Of a DNA stretch of 64,000 nucleotides, positions 40,934 to 50,392 are shown piece by piece. Positions within the stretch are counted from its first letter, which is position 1. The number at the start of each line of letters is the position of its first letter. Under the pieces are notes generated by a model. It saw nothing but the letters and a program-made list of their open reading frames with translations, was not told the origin of the DNA and did not search any database. Position numbers and translations under genes: made by a program. This stretch comes from Adhaeribacter soli (lineage in GTDB: Bacteria > Bacteroidota > Bacteroidia > Cytophagales > Hymenobacteraceae), in assembly GCF_008727925.1 (NCBI RefSeq), contig NZ_VTWT01000007.1, positions 124,001 to 188,000 on the forward strand, in the 5' to 3' direction.

Positions 40934-42103
40934 TTAAAGCACGAACCCTAAAAGCAGGCCGAAGATAATGATAAAGGGCGCCGGGATCCTGGTCCATTGC
41001 AGCAGGCAGAAGGTGGCTATTACAATTCCGAAGTTTAAAAAACTGGACTCCACCGGATGATAAAGCAAAATGGCTGCCGCGCAAACCATGCCTGAACTAA
41101 CTGCGTTTATTCCTTCCAGCGAGGCTTTAACCACCCGGTATTTCTTCAGTTCATCCCAGAAACGAATTACAAAGAAGATCAGGAACGTGCCGGGTAAAAA
41201 GATGCCTGCCGTGCCCGCCAGCGAGCCGATTATCTGGCCGCCAATGCCGTAGTGGCGCATCGCCAGCGCACCGATGTAGGGCGTAAAAGCAAATACCGGA
41301 CCCGGCAGGGCTTGTAAAAGGGCATAGCCGGAAAGGAATTCTTCGGAAGAGAGGTACTTTTTAAATTCAACAAATTCGGTGTACAGCAGCGGGATCAGTA
41401 CCTGGCCGCCGCCAAAAACCAGCGTGCCGTTCCGGTAAAAGTTCTCGAATAAAAGCAGCCCCCGCCATTTGGTAATGCTTCCCAATACCGCTGCTGCTAC
41501 CAGTACCAGGCCGAACAGAATAAAGTTGCTCCAATCTATCCGAAGCTTTTTATTGGCTTCCAGCGGGTGTTTTTTGAATTTAATGGCTGTAACCGCGCCG
41601 CCGCTCAGGAGCAGTGCCGGGAACACCCACGGCGAACGGAAAAAGTAAGACAGGATCGCTGAGATCACCATCAGTACTACTCCTGTTTTGCTTTCAATTA
41701 CTTTCGAGCTGATCTTATAAGCCGCCATGGCTACAAAACCAACCGCCATGGGCTGAATGTAACGGGCAAAATGCAATGAGATGTGGTTTTGCTGCAGGAT
41801 GGAAACAGTTATAGCCGCCAGGGTCATGAAAATGAAGGCCGGGGTGACCCAGACCAGCAGCGTGAGGTAAGCTAAATTCGGGCCGCCCAGCCGGAAACCA
41901 ATGGCTGTGAGGGTTTGGGTGGAACTGGGGCCGGGCAGGATCTGGCACAGCGCATTCAGCTCGATCAGTTCTTTTTCAGTTAAATACCTTCGCTTATCTA
42001 CCAGCAGCTTAAACATCATAGCCACATGCGCCTGTGGCCCCCCGAATGCCGTAAGGGCGAGCACCAGTACATCTTTCAGAAAAATATAATGACGAAGGCT
42101 CAA
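40934..42103 (-). CDS. ChrA-family (chromate transporter-like) membrane protein
   Basis: A 389-residue protein with about ten helices in two homologous halves. The first half has ALTAFGGPQAHVAMMFK and ALCQILPGPSSTQ; the second has GNGTLVFGGGQVLIPLL-type residues (seen as RNGTLVFGGGQVLIP) and ALLQALPGPVFAF. Both halves carry the CHR motifs of ChrA transporters. Members export chromate or transport related oxyanions; many are orphans with unknown substrate, so chromate resistance is not implied. The only start in the frame is TTG 42103, as a TAA lies just upstream. It ends convergently with rfbA. No chrB-type regulator is nearby. Confidence 0.82.
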   Translation of the reverse strand: MSLRHYIFLKDVLVLALTAFGGPQAHVAMMFKLLVDKRRYLTEKELIELNALCQILPGPSSTQTLTAIGFRLGGPNLAYLTLLVWVTPAFIFMTLAAITVSILQQNHISLHFARYIQPMAVGFVAMAAYKISSKVIESKTGVVLMVISAILSYFFRSPWVFPALLLSGGAVTAIKFKKHPLEANKKLRIDWSNFILFGLVLVAAAVLGSITKWRGLLLFENFYRNGTLVFGGGQVLIPLLYTEFVEFKKYLSSEEFLSGYALLQALPGPVFAFTPYIGALAMRHYGIGGQIIGSLAGTAGIFLPGTFLIFFVIRFWDELKKYRVVKASLEGINAVSSGMVCAAAILLYHPVESSFLNFGIVIATFCLLQWTRIPAPFIIIFGLLLGFVL

Positions 42104-42154
42104 AAACGTCCGGGATGTTTAAAGTGAGTAACGGTAGGATTTTGTTACAAAAAA

Positions 42155-42181
42155 GGACCGAAACCTTAATGGCTTCGGTCC
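42155..42181 (-). terminator. Rho-independent terminator of the oxygenase gene
   Basis: GGACCGAA and TTCGGTCC pair with extra outer CC/GG pairs. Read on the minus strand the hairpin runs into TTTTTTG. It sits 14 bp after the stop codon at 42195. Confidence 0.85.
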
Positions 42182-42194
42182 GGATTGTAAGGAG

Positions 42195-43169
42195 CTATTT
42201 CTTCAGTAAACCGAGTTCAATTAAGCGTTCGGTCAGGTATTCGCCGGCAGTTGCATCCGGGTATGATTTCGGGTTCTGTTCATCGATGCAGCTTTCCAGG
42301 CAGGTAAGGTCCATTTCGGAGCGCGGGTGCATAAAGAACGGAATTGAATAACGGGAAGTATGCATCAGCTCGCGCGGCGGGTTTACTACGCGGTGAATAG
42401 TGGACTTCAGTTTGTTGTTGGTTAAGCGCGCCAGCATGTCGCCTACGTTTACCACGATCTGTTCCGGCAGGGCCGTGATCGGGATCCACTTGCCGTCGCG
42501 GCGGAGTACCTGCAGGCCATCGGCAGAGGCGCCCATCAGCAGCGTAATCAGGTTGATGTCGCCGTGTTCAGCTGCCCGAACGGCATCGGCCGGTACGCTA
42601 TCCGGATCTTCGATCGGGAAGTAGTGAATCGGGCGAAGGATGCTGTTGCCATGGTGCACCTTGTCGTCGAAATACGTTTCTTCCAGGCCCAGGTAAATGG
42701 CCAGGGCACGAAGTACTTCTTTGCCGGCTTTTTCCAGGGCTTTGTAAGCGGTCAGCGCGGTTTCCTTGAATTCCGGAACTTCTTCCGGCCAGATATTCTC
42801 TGGGTATTCTTCTTTTATCGGGTCATTGTCGGCCACTTCCTGGCCCACGTGGTAAAACTCTTTCAGGTCGCCGGTGTTGCGGCCTTTGGCGTGTTCTTTT
42901 CCTTTGCCGATGTAACCACGCTGCCCGGCCAGTGCTGGGTTCTCGTATTTTTGTTTTATCTCATCGGGCAACGCAAAGAACTTCTTTACCGTAGCATATA
43001 ACTTTTCGGAAAGCTCATCGGAAAGGCCGTGGTTCCGAAGGGCAATAAAGCCGATGGTATTATATGCTTCGCCAATTTCATCTACAAATTTTTGCTTCCG
43101 GGCAGGATCTCCTGACAGGAAATCGGCCAGGTCCAGGGAAGGGATTCTGTCTACTAGTTTCTCACTCAT
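42195..43169 (-). CDS. 2-oxoglutarate/Fe(II)-dependent oxygenase, 324 aa
   Basis: A jelly-roll oxygenase of the isopenicillin-N-synthase-like group. The iron triad is visible: His202 and Asp204 in EHGDIN and His259 in STIHRVVNP. Arg273 in TSRYSIPFF would bind 2-oxoglutarate. The N-terminal DIOX_N region contains FIALRNHGL and RGYIGKG. Such enzymes hydroxylate or cyclise small molecules; the substrate cannot be predicted, and there is no biosynthetic cluster beside it. The longer frame begins at TTG 43178; ATG 43169 is preferred. The gene is monocistronic, with a clear terminator. Confidence 0.85.
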   Translation of the reverse strand: MSEKLVDRIPSLDLADFLSGDPARKQKFVDEIGEAYNTIGFIALRNHGLSDELSEKLYATVKKFFALPDEIKQKYENPALAGQRGYIGKGKEHAKGRNTGDLKEFYHVGQEVADNDPIKEEYPENIWPEEVPEFKETALTAYKALEKAGKEVLRALAIYLGLEETYFDDKVHHGNSILRPIHYFPIEDPDSVPADAVRAAEHGDINLITLLMGASADGLQVLRRDGKWIPITALPEQIVVNVGDMLARLTNNKLKSTIHRVVNPPRELMHTSRYSIPFFMHPRSEMDLTCLESCIDEQNPKSYPDATAGEYLTERLIELGLLKK

Positions 43170-43275
43170 GTCTATCAAACTTATCTGGATTTAGAAAATC
43201 ACGTACTTTGCAAGTTATACAAAATTTTATTTTAATTTAGCGAAATTCAAATTAATCTCTGAAAAATTTAAAACT

Positions 43276-44115
43276 ATGAAAAAACCGAATTCCTTATTCC
43301 TGGCGGGCGTTTTTATGCTGGCTCTGGGAGGTTGCGATACCACCAAACAAACCACCGGCGAGTCAACTGCCAACGGCACGGCCGAAAAAGTAAACAAAGA
43401 AACCACTGCCGGTAATGTAATGGAAAAGAATGGTTTGCGGGTATACTCCTTCGACGATTCGCCTAAAATGCCGGAAGCCGCCATGCGGGTAAATGAGCCC
43501 CTGGCCGGCGCCAATGTGCCTCCGGGACCGGTAACTTTCAACTACGATATTTCCAACTTCCAGCTTACCAAAATGACCGGCGGGCACCACATGGAAGAAA
43601 TGGCCAACTCCATGCAAGGCCAGCACATCCACAATATCGTTGACAACGAGCCTTACACCGCCCATTACGAAACCAAATTCACGAAAGACATCAAAGAAGG
43701 CAATCACGTAATTCTTTCTTTCCTGTCGCGCTCTTACCACGAAAGCCTGAAGCACAAAGGCGCTTACGACCTTCGCACCATTACCGTAGGCAAGCCGAAA
43801 GAACCGAACACCTTCGACCTGAAAGGCCAGCACATGTTCTACAGCCGTCCGAAAGGGGAGTATGTAGGTAAGGATACCAAAAAGATCATGCTCGATTTTT
43901 ACCTGGTAAACACTACGCTTGCGCCGCAAGGCAATAAAGTACGGGCTACCATTAACGGTACCGAATTTATGCTGGATACCTGGCTGCCGTATTCCATCGA
44001 AGGTTTACCAATGGGCGAAAACAAAATTAAGCTGGAACTGCTCGATAACGCCGGAAACGTAATTCCGGGCCCTTACAACACTGTTGAGCGTACCATTACC
44101 CTGAAAGAAGCTTAA
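43276..44115 (+). CDS. His/Met-rich lipoprotein, 279 aa
   Basis: The signal peptide ends in LALGGC (Cys20), followed by a Thr/Glu/Asn-rich linker to about residue 50. Two beta-rich regions follow. Between them lies KMTGGHHMEEMANSMQGQHI, holding His104, His105, His117 and His119 with several Met residues; such clusters can bind copper or other soft metals. The later LSRSYHESLKHKGAYDLRT resembles DUF4399-like proteins with a HxxH core. I have seen similar Cytophagales proteins annotated as phosphopeptide-binding, a label I do not trust. The start is ATG 43276, 106 bp upstream of which the oxygenase begins divergently. Confidence 0.72.
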   Translation: MKKPNSLFLAGVFMLALGGCDTTKQTTGESTANGTAEKVNKETTAGNVMEKNGLRVYSFDDSPKMPEAAMRVNEPLAGANVPPGPVTFNYDISNFQLTKMTGGHHMEEMANSMQGQHIHNIVDNEPYTAHYETKFTKDIKEGNHVILSFLSRSYHESLKHKGAYDLRTITVGKPKEPNTFDLKGQHMFYSRPKGEYVGKDTKKIMLDFYLVNTTLAPQGNKVRATINGTEFMLDTWLPYSIEGLPMGENKIKLELLDNAGNVIPGPYNTVERTITLKEA

Positions 44116-44200
44116 TTTAATGTGCTAATTTTTTAATGTGCTAATGGGTTAGTGGGCTAATGAGGTAATGTGACAATGTGAAAATGAGAAAATCTTGCCG
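44116..44200. repeat. AT-rich degenerate repeat tract, left arm
   Basis: Units of TTTAATGTGCTAA and GGGCTAATGAGGTAATGTG follow the lipoprotein stop codon. A complementary tract (CATTACCAAATTAGC-type) lies at 44470-44560, so the pair forms an inverted, degenerate repeat around the gap 44200-44470, which has no gene-like ORF. Confidence 0.55.
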
Positions 44201-44469
44201 ATGAAAAGGTTACCGGTATTTCCACTAACAATTTCAACCAAATAGCCTTAAACTCTTCATAAGCCACAATCTAAGCTTATTAAAGCGGCAGCCGGAAACG
44301 GTTTGCCGCTTTTTTATGCCAAAACGCTAACGTTCTAGGCCGAAAACTCAGGATGAAAAGATCAGATAGTGATTATTTTATTTTTCTTTTTTATGGTCGG
44401 GGAGAATTTAGAAAGATACCTTTTCAGAAATTCAAAAAATCAATTCGCACTACTCCCAATTTTTACATT

Positions 44470-44560
44470 TCTTCATTCCCGCATTACCAAATTAGCAAAT
44501 TACCAAATTACCACATTAGCACATTTTCAAATCTCCAAATCTTCAAATTCTCCTGCTCCG
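44470..44560. repeat. AT-rich degenerate repeat tract, right arm
   Basis: Units AAATTAGC, AAATTACC, ACATTAGC and AAATCTCC repeat about ten times with variation. The tract overlaps the 3' end of the barrel gene (stop at 44543). Its inverse resembles the tract at 44116-44200. Confidence 0.55.
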
Positions 44561-46462
44561 ATACCCGGAAAAACGCAAGGCCCAGTGTACCGAAACATCG
44601 AAATAGGGGTACCAGGCTTTGGTTTGCTGCTGCAGTTCTTCCGGCGAATAAGTGGTTCCTAAATAAGGAAGATCGGTTTGGCGGTAAGCTTTGAAGGTAT
44701 GCAGTCGCTGCAGCCAGAAGCTGGTATAAATGCGTAGCCCTTTGTGCGTATGGCATTCGTAGCTAAGTTCCGGACCGTGCTGCCGCGTAATGTTGTGCAG
44801 GTAAATTTGAGTAGGCGTTTGCCCCTGGTCGCTGAAGCCGGCTTTGCCCTGGATGCGCTGCTCAAAGTACCGGTAACCGGCGCGCAAACTGGTCTGCATT
44901 TTTCTGCCGGTAATCCCTTTCCTGACAAAAAACGCGAGCGAATTACTGATGGTCGTATCCAAAGGGCTTTCCGAAAAGTTATCCCAGTTCAGTAAGCCCA
45001 GGCGGTTCTCGCGGCGGTAATATTCCAGCTGCAGGGCCAGGTTGCGGGTAAGGTCGTAGCGGAGCTGGTGGGTCTGGTTGAACGTGCGGTTGGCGCGGTT
45101 CTTCAGCTGTTCGGTGCTTAGGTCGCGCACCTGGTAATTGGCCTGCACCTGCATTTGCGCCTCCCAGCTGAACCGGCCGGGCGCCCAGATAAAACCGGGT
45201 TCGTAATGCAGGCTTCGTTCGGTATAGTTCTCGGCGGTCTGGACGGCTTTTATAAAAACGTATTGCTTGTAGGTGCCCACCAAACCAATATTGGTCCGGA
45301 AGCCTGGTAGCCACCGCGACGTAAAAACGATCCGGCCCTGGTACAAAGCTTCGTCGCGGTCTTCGTTGTTCTGGTTACTGGGCGTATTTACGCGTAATAA
45401 TTCGCCTTGGGCCTGGGAAGAAATGCTATGTTTTTCCGTGAAAAGATACGTTAAATTCAGCCCCCAGGAAGTCGTGTTTTGCAGCAGGTCTTTGGGTTTG
45501 TCGCGGTCGTTGTTGTAGCGGCGGTTGCGTTCTTTGTAGCCCAGCTGAGCGCCGGCCTGTAATTTCGGAAGTTTGAAAATGGCCTCCTGCAGCGTTACCA
45601 GTTCAAATTGTTCGTAACGGGAATCTGTGGGCCGGGAAGCATTTTCGGTTATGCCGCGGTAGGAAAAAGCCCGGGCCGGCAAAGCCAGGTAATTCGAGCT
45701 CCGGAAGGAAAGCTGTTCGGTAGCCACGTACGTGCCGTTCCCGTAAATGGCCAGCGTGTCGCTCTGGATCCGCTGCACGTTGCCCGATAAATAATCTTCG
45801 GTGCGGTTGCGGCGGTATTCGGCCCGGAGGCTGGTAGAACCGTATGCGCCGAATTGTTTTTCGTACCGGGCATCGGCCAGTAGGCGCTGAAACTGCCGCG
45901 GCGCGAGCGAGGCCTGGCTGAAGAAAATGCTGCCGCCGGCGGATTTTAAAAGCTCGGGTTGGTATTGGGAAACAGTTAATGTGCCGCCGTATTCAGGGCC
46001 GGTATCGGCAAAAAGGCTACGGGCATCGCGCTTTACGCCGGCAAAAACGGAATAACTTGTTTGCCAGTCGAATAAGGGGTTGGGGGTGAAATGAAGCTGC
46101 CCGGTTAGACTGCTTACTGAAGCCTGGCTGGCGCGGTTATTCTGGTAGAGGAAACGCTCCTGCAGCATCCATTTCGGCCGGAAGCGCCAGCTGTGCTCCA
46201 GGTTCGCAAAATAATCTTCCCTGGTAAACCGGTTTTCGGGAAGCACCGAATTATAAAGATGGTCCTGGAAAAGATAATACCGGAGAACCTGTTTCGCGTT
46301 CAGGCTGTCGGCGCCGGCCAGGAAACTGTACATGGAAAACGTATTGATCCCAATGCGCTTCGATTTCAGTTCGTAAACGGCTGTGCTGTCCGGGGAAACT
46401 GCCCGGACGGCGAAAGGAAAAAGCAGCAAAGCCAGAATAAGGTAAACTTTTGGCACCGGCAC
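44543..46462 (-). CDS. Predicted outer-membrane beta-barrel protein, 639 aa
   Basis: A signal peptide (VPKVYLILALLLFPFAVRA) is followed by about 600 residues of alternating aromatic and polar strands (for example TSWGLNLTYLFTEKHSI and YRNLALQLEYYRRENRL-type segments), with charged loops, typical of a large outer-membrane barrel. The C-terminus FSGYRSRRI lacks the usual terminal aromatic residue. I recognise no named family and see no plug or TonB box. The frame opens at TTG 46504, but GTG 46462 starts directly at the signal peptide and is preferred. Divergent from the OmpA/PD40 gene. Confidence 0.68.
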   Translation of the reverse strand: MPVPKVYLILALLLFPFAVRAVSPDSTAVYELKSKRIGINTFSMYSFLAGADSLNAKQVLRYYLFQDHLYNSVLPENRFTREDYFANLEHSWRFRPKWMLQERFLYQNNRASQASVSSLTGQLHFTPNPLFDWQTSYSVFAGVKRDARSLFADTGPEYGGTLTVSQYQPELLKSAGGSIFFSQASLAPRQFQRLLADARYEKQFGAYGSTSLRAEYRRNRTEDYLSGNVQRIQSDTLAIYGNGTYVATEQLSFRSSNYLALPARAFSYRGITENASRPTDSRYEQFELVTLQEAIFKLPKLQAGAQLGYKERNRRYNNDRDKPKDLLQNTTSWGLNLTYLFTEKHSISSQAQGELLRVNTPSNQNNEDRDEALYQGRIVFTSRWLPGFRTNIGLVGTYKQYVFIKAVQTAENYTERSLHYEPGFIWAPGRFSWEAQMQVQANYQVRDLSTEQLKNRANRTFNQTHQLRYDLTRNLALQLEYYRRENRLGLLNWDNFSESPLDTTISNSLAFFVRKGITGRKMQTSLRAGYRYFEQRIQGKAGFSDQGQTPTQIYLHNITRQHGPELSYECHTHKGLRIYTSFWLQRLHTFKAYRQTDLPYLGTTYSPEELQQQTKAWYPYFDVSVHWALRFSGYRSRRI

Positions 46463-46837
46463 GAACAATTTATCTAAATTACCTAATCCAAAGCAGGCCT
46501 GCAAGTTAAAGAAAGCTTCGAGGCTTTAATTCTTGAAAAAAAACGATATGGAACGGGTCTGAAAAGCAGAGGTTTAGCTGGAATAGATTAACCTCAGGCA
46601 ACCAGTTGTGCTTTTTTCGTGTTTCTGCCCAAAAATAACCTGGTAGCATAGTGCCTGAAAAAGGCAGGGATTATAAAATGTTATTATAACTCAGATAGCA
46701 GTACTATAAGTAATTGAAATCCTGTAATTTTGAGTTCCGGGAGAATATCTGCAATTTTAATATTGCGCAATGGCAAAGATCAGGAACTGAAAAGCCTGTT
46801 TTTGATGTAATCCGGAATGACTTACAACCGAAATTTC
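46463..46837. other. Intergenic region between divergent envelope genes
   Basis: The frame of the minus-strand gene extends to 46504 but its first codons are doubtful. The only signal I see is a TAATTTTG box at 46725-46732, pointing right towards the OmpA/PD40 gene. No ORF of coding quality is present. Confidence 0.4.
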
Positions 46838-48871
46838 ATGTATAAACATATCCTTTTTTGTTTCGCATTTTTCCTGGCAGCGTTTGCGGCGGAAGCCCAG
46901 AAATACGTCTGGACTACCAAAGTGCTGAAAGTTTCTTCGCAACGCGCCAGCGGCAAAGATCCGTATGCACCCGACCAGGTGATCGGCGAACCGAACGCGC
47001 TTCCGCTGGGCGAACCGAACAGCCAGGCCTGGAGCCCGAAACGCGACGATGAAAAAGAAGAATTCATCGAGATCCGTTTCTCAAAATCTTTGGTGGCGCG
47101 GCAGGTGGCCGTGGTGGAAAACGTGAACCCGGGTTCCATTACTAAAATTGAACTGGTAGATACCCGCGGCCTGAAACACGAAGTTTATAAAAACGAGATG
47201 CCGGGGCCGCTGGCCGTAAAATCGCGGGTGCTAACGGTATCTTTTCCGGCCGCAAAATACCGCACCATTGGCGTGGTGGTTACCATGAATACCGCTGCCG
47301 TAGGCGGCGTGAACCAGATCGATGCCATCGGGATTGCCGATACCGAGGAATCTTTTGTCCGGAAAGAGCTTAAAACGAAGCAGGAGGTTGCTTTCGATAC
47401 GGTAATGGAGAACGTAGGCCCGAATGTGAATACCAAATACGTAGAAACCCGGCCAATTATTTCTTCCGACGGAAAAACCTTATTCTTTGCCCGCCAGGAT
47501 CACCCGAAAAATACCGGCGGCGCCTCCGACGGCCAGGATGTGTGGGCCTCGCCATTACTGGACATGAAAACCCAGTCCTGGGGGCCGGCTAAAAACCTTC
47601 CCGGTCCGGTAAACAACAACGGCAACAACGGCGTGGCCTCGGTTTCGGCCGACGGCAATACGCTGCTGCTCATCAATACCTACCACCCGGATGGTACCAT
47701 GACCCCGGAAGGTGCATCGGTAAGTACGCGTACCAAAAGTGGCTGGAGCCTGCCGGTTAAACTGAACATTCTGAACTACTACAACAACTCCAAAGAGCTG
47801 GTCGATTTCTTTCTGGGAAGCTCCGGGAAAGTGCTGCTCATGGCCGTAGAACGCAACGACGGGGTAGGCGGACAAGACCTGTTCGTGAGTTTTCTGCAGA
47901 AATTCGGGGTTTGGTCGAAGCCGATTAACCTGGGAAAAACCATTAATACCAAAAAATCGGAATTTGCTCCTTTCCTTGCCGCCGACGGCAAAACGCTGTT
48001 CTTTGCCTCGGACGGGCACAAAGGCTACGGTAAAAGCGATATTTTCTATAGCAAACGCCTCGACGATACCTGGCAGAACTGGAGCACGCCGCTTAATTTA
48101 GGCCCGGAAGTGAATTCCAAAGACTGGGATGCTTATTATTCGGTTTCGGCGGCCGGCGAATACGCGTACCTGGTTTCAACGAAGAATGGTACGGAAGATT
48201 CGAAAGATATTTTCAAGATCGGGTTAGTTTCCAAATTCAAGCCGGAGCCGGTGGTGCTGGTTACGGGCCGCGTTTTAGATGCCAAAACGAATAAGCCGCT
48301 TAACGCCAAAATCATTTACGAGTCGCTGGTAACCGGCGAAGAACTGGGCGTGGCGCAAACCAATCCGGAAGACGGTACTTACACCATTGTACTGCCCAGC
48401 GGAACCAGCTACGGTTACCTGGCTGAGGCTGACGGCTACATTGCCATCGACGAAAACCTGGATGCAACTGAAACCAGCAAATACACCGAAATTACCCGCG
48501 ACCTTTTACTCGTGCCGTTTGAAGTTGGTGCTAAAATCAAGCTGAACAACATCTTCTTTGCCCAGAGTAAATATTACCTCCGCGAAAGTTCTTTCTCTGA
48601 ACTGAACCGCCTGGTAAAGATCATGAAAGATTACCCGGCCGTAGAGATCCGCCTGGAGGGGCATACCGATAACCAGGGCGATTCGAAGCTGAACATGAAG
48701 CTCTCGGTAGACCGGGTAAATGAAGTGAAGAAATATCTGGTAGAAAAAGGTATAGAGAAAAAACGCATCAGCACGATCGGTTACGGCGATACCAAACCGG
48801 TAGCCAGCAACGTGAAAGAAGAAACCCGTGCCCTTAACCGCCGGGTAGAGTTCGTGATCATGAAGAAATAG
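46838..48871 (+). CDS. OmpA-family protein with PD40 beta-propeller and F5/8-like domain
   Basis: A 677-residue envelope protein. The signal peptide is MYKHILFCFAFFLAAFAAEA. Next comes a discoidin/F5/8-type region (about 20-160) containing SSQRASGKDPYAPDQVIGEP, then PD40/WD40-like propeller blades (about 190-450; SSDGKTLFFARQ, SADGNTLLLI, AADGKTLFFASDGH). A CarboxypepD_reg-like domain follows (TGRVLDAKTNKPL), then an OmpA peptidoglycan-binding domain in the last 110 residues (EIRLEGHTDNQGDSKLN). It probably links outer membrane to cell wall, as in PorE-type proteins of the gliding/type IX system, though that assignment is inferred. ATG 46817 is an alternative start. Confidence 0.88.
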   Translation: MYKHILFCFAFFLAAFAAEAQKYVWTTKVLKVSSQRASGKDPYAPDQVIGEPNALPLGEPNSQAWSPKRDDEKEEFIEIRFSKSLVARQVAVVENVNPGSITKIELVDTRGLKHEVYKNEMPGPLAVKSRVLTVSFPAAKYRTIGVVVTMNTAAVGGVNQIDAIGIADTEESFVRKELKTKQEVAFDTVMENVGPNVNTKYVETRPIISSDGKTLFFARQDHPKNTGGASDGQDVWASPLLDMKTQSWGPAKNLPGPVNNNGNNGVASVSADGNTLLLINTYHPDGTMTPEGASVSTRTKSGWSLPVKLNILNYYNNSKELVDFFLGSSGKVLLMAVERNDGVGGQDLFVSFLQKFGVWSKPINLGKTINTKKSEFAPFLAADGKTLFFASDGHKGYGKSDIFYSKRLDDTWQNWSTPLNLGPEVNSKDWDAYYSVSAAGEYAYLVSTKNGTEDSKDIFKIGLVSKFKPEPVVLVTGRVLDAKTNKPLNAKIIYESLVTGEELGVAQTNPEDGTYTIVLPSGTSYGYLAEADGYIAIDENLDATETSKYTEITRDLLLVPFEVGAKIKLNNIFFAQSKYYLRESSFSELNRLVKIMKDYPAVEIRLEGHTDNQGDSKLNMKLSVDRVNEVKKYLVEKGIEKKRISTIGYGDTKPVASNVKEETRALNRRVEFVIMKK

Positions 48872-48898
48872 CCTGAACAGTATGGTTTGGTAAAAAAG

Positions 48899-48932
48899 GG
48901 GAAGCCTGCTGATGTATTTCAGCAGGCTTCCC
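48899..48932 (+). terminator. Rho-independent terminator of the OmpA/PD40 gene
   Basis: A perfect 14-bp stem GGGAAGCCTGCTGA/TCAGCAGGCTTCCC is followed by TTTTTG. It begins 28 bp after the stop codon. Confidence 0.9.
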
Positions 48933-48982
48933 TTTTTGAATTTTTATTTTCTAATCTGGTATTCCTGATTCCGAAAAGCTTT

Positions 48983-49210
48983 TTACTTCTTTTTATTCGT
49001 TACATAATGCACGTACAGATCTTCCACATCTTTGCGGGCCCAGGGCGTGGTGCGTAAAAATTTTAGGCTCGATTTTATGCTGGGGTCGTGGGTGAAACAC
49101 CGGATCGTGATCATGTTGCCGAGCTGTTTCCAGCCGTAAAAAGCTACCAGTTCGGTAAGAATAGTTTCTAAAGTTTTGCCGTGCAGCGGGTTGTTTTGTT
49201 GTTCTTCCAT
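48983..49210 (-). CDS. VF530 family (DUF2132) small DNA-binding-like protein, 75 aa
   Basis: A small basic protein with [20 protein letters not shown], then [20 protein letters not shown] and the end motif [15 protein letters not shown]. These are diagnostic for the VF530 family, first known from Vibrio fischeri, with a structure suggesting DNA binding; the role is unknown. It starts at ATG 49210 and lies 43 bp downstream of floA on the same strand, so it is probably the last gene of the nfeD-floA transcript. Confidence 0.85.
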   Translation of the reverse strand: MEEQQNNPLHGKTLETILTELVAFYGWKQLGNMITIRCFTHDPSIKSSLKFLRTTPWARKDVEDLYVHYVTNKKK

Positions 49211-49253
49211 TCCTGAAATTTTCGGTTACCTTTTAGTACCCAAAGGTAACGTT

Positions 49254-50258
49254 TTAACTTTGCCGGCCCTCTTCGCGGCCTGGTTTGGTGCTGCCGCTGC
49301 TGCCCGGGTTGGCAATGGAATCGCGCATGTCGGTATCGGCTTGGATGTTACGCATTTTGTAGTAATCCATCACGCCTAAATTCCCTTGCCGGAAAGCATC
49401 GGCCAAGGCTTTTGGAACTTCTGCTTCGGCCTGCACCACCAGGGCTTTGGCTTTCTGGGTTTCGGCGCGCATTTCCTGCTCTACGGCTACGGCCATGGCG
49501 CGGCGTTCTTCGGCTCTTGCTTCGGCTACTTTTAAGTCCGCGTTGGCCTGGTCGATCTGCAGTTTGGCGCCAATGTTTTCCCCAATGTCTACGTCGGCAA
49601 TATCGATGGAAAGGATCTGGTAAGCAGTTCCGGCGTCGAGGCCTTTCTGCAATACCAGCTTCGAGATCTTGTCCGGGTTTTCCAATACTTCTTTATGCGA
49701 TTTAGACGAACCGATGCTCGTTACAATGCCTTCGCCCACACGCGCCAGAATGGTTTCTTCGCCGGCACCGCCCACTAATTGTGCGATGTTGGCCCGAACC
49801 GTTACGCGGGCTATAACGATCAGCTGAATCCCATCCTGCGCCACGGCTGCAACGTTGGGGGTGTTGATCACTTTGGGGTTTACGGAAGTGGTAACGGCTT
49901 CAAAAACGTTGCGGCCGGCCAGATCTATAGCGGTAGCTTGCTTAAAGGTAAGCGGAATGTTGGCTTTATCGGCCGAAATTAAGGCTTTGATGACGGTTGG
50001 CACGTTGCCGCCGGCCAGGTAATGCGTTTCAAGTTCGGAACTGGTGATCAGGATGCCGGCTTTGGTAGACGTGATCATGGAATTTACGATCAGGCTCGGC
50101 GGCACTTTCCGGATGCGCATAAAAACGAGGTCGAAAAGATTAACCCGCACGCCCGAAAATAAAGCGGTGACCCAAAGGTTGATCGGGAAAAAATACAGGA
50201 ATACCAGGAACAGAATTACGATTCCGGCAACCAGAAACGCGGGGGAAAGATCTTGCAT
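49254..50258 (-). CDS. floA: Flotillin-like protein FloA
   Basis: A 334-residue protein with one N-terminal membrane-associated segment (about 9-28), followed by a flotillin/SPFH-like domain ([18 protein letters not shown]-type core) and a coiled-coil region rich in Ala/Glu ([20 protein letters not shown]). It forms membrane microdomain scaffolds in bacteria. The sequence matches the Bacillus YqfA/FloA group rather than eukaryotic flotillin. Upstream of it, 134 bp away, is an NfeD gene, the usual partner. The start is ATG 50258. The last residues are Ser/Pro/Gly rich. Confidence 0.93.
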   Translation of the reverse strand: MQDLSPAFLVAGIVILFLVFLYFFPINLWVTALFSGVRVNLFDLVFMRIRKVPPSLIVNSMITSTKAGILITSSELETHYLAGGNVPTVIKALISADKANIPLTFKQATAIDLAGRNVFEAVTTSVNPKVINTPNVAAVAQDGIQLIVIARVTVRANIAQLVGGAGEETILARVGEGIVTSIGSSKSHKEVLENPDKISKLVLQKGLDAGTAYQILSIDIADVDIGENIGAKLQIDQANADLKVAEARAEERRAMAVAVEQEMRAETQKAKALVVQAEAEVPKALADAFRQGNLGVMDYYKMRNIQADTDMRDSIANPGSSGSTKPGREEGRQS

Positions 50259-50270
50259 AGTTTTATTTCA

Positions 50271-50392
50271 GACGTTAGATATTAGACATTAGATGTTAGA
50301 CTTTTTCTCGCTAAATGGTAGCGGTTTTCTAAAAAGCCAATCAACAATCAACAATTAGCAATCAACAATTAACAATTTAACAATTAAGCCAT
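50271..50392. repeat. Degenerate repeat tract between nfeD and floA
   Basis: Units of GTTAGAT/ATTAGAC repeat about four times (50271-50301); a run of AATCAACAATTAGC units follows (about 50338-50385). The word AATTAAGCCATTTAG at the right end is shared with the rfbA spacer. Such tracts vary in length between Bacteroidota genomes. Confidence 0.55.

Noticed and set aside
44470-44560. Possible CRISPR or attachment-site array
   Set aside because: Contiguous degenerate AT-rich units without unique spacers, integrase or cas genes.
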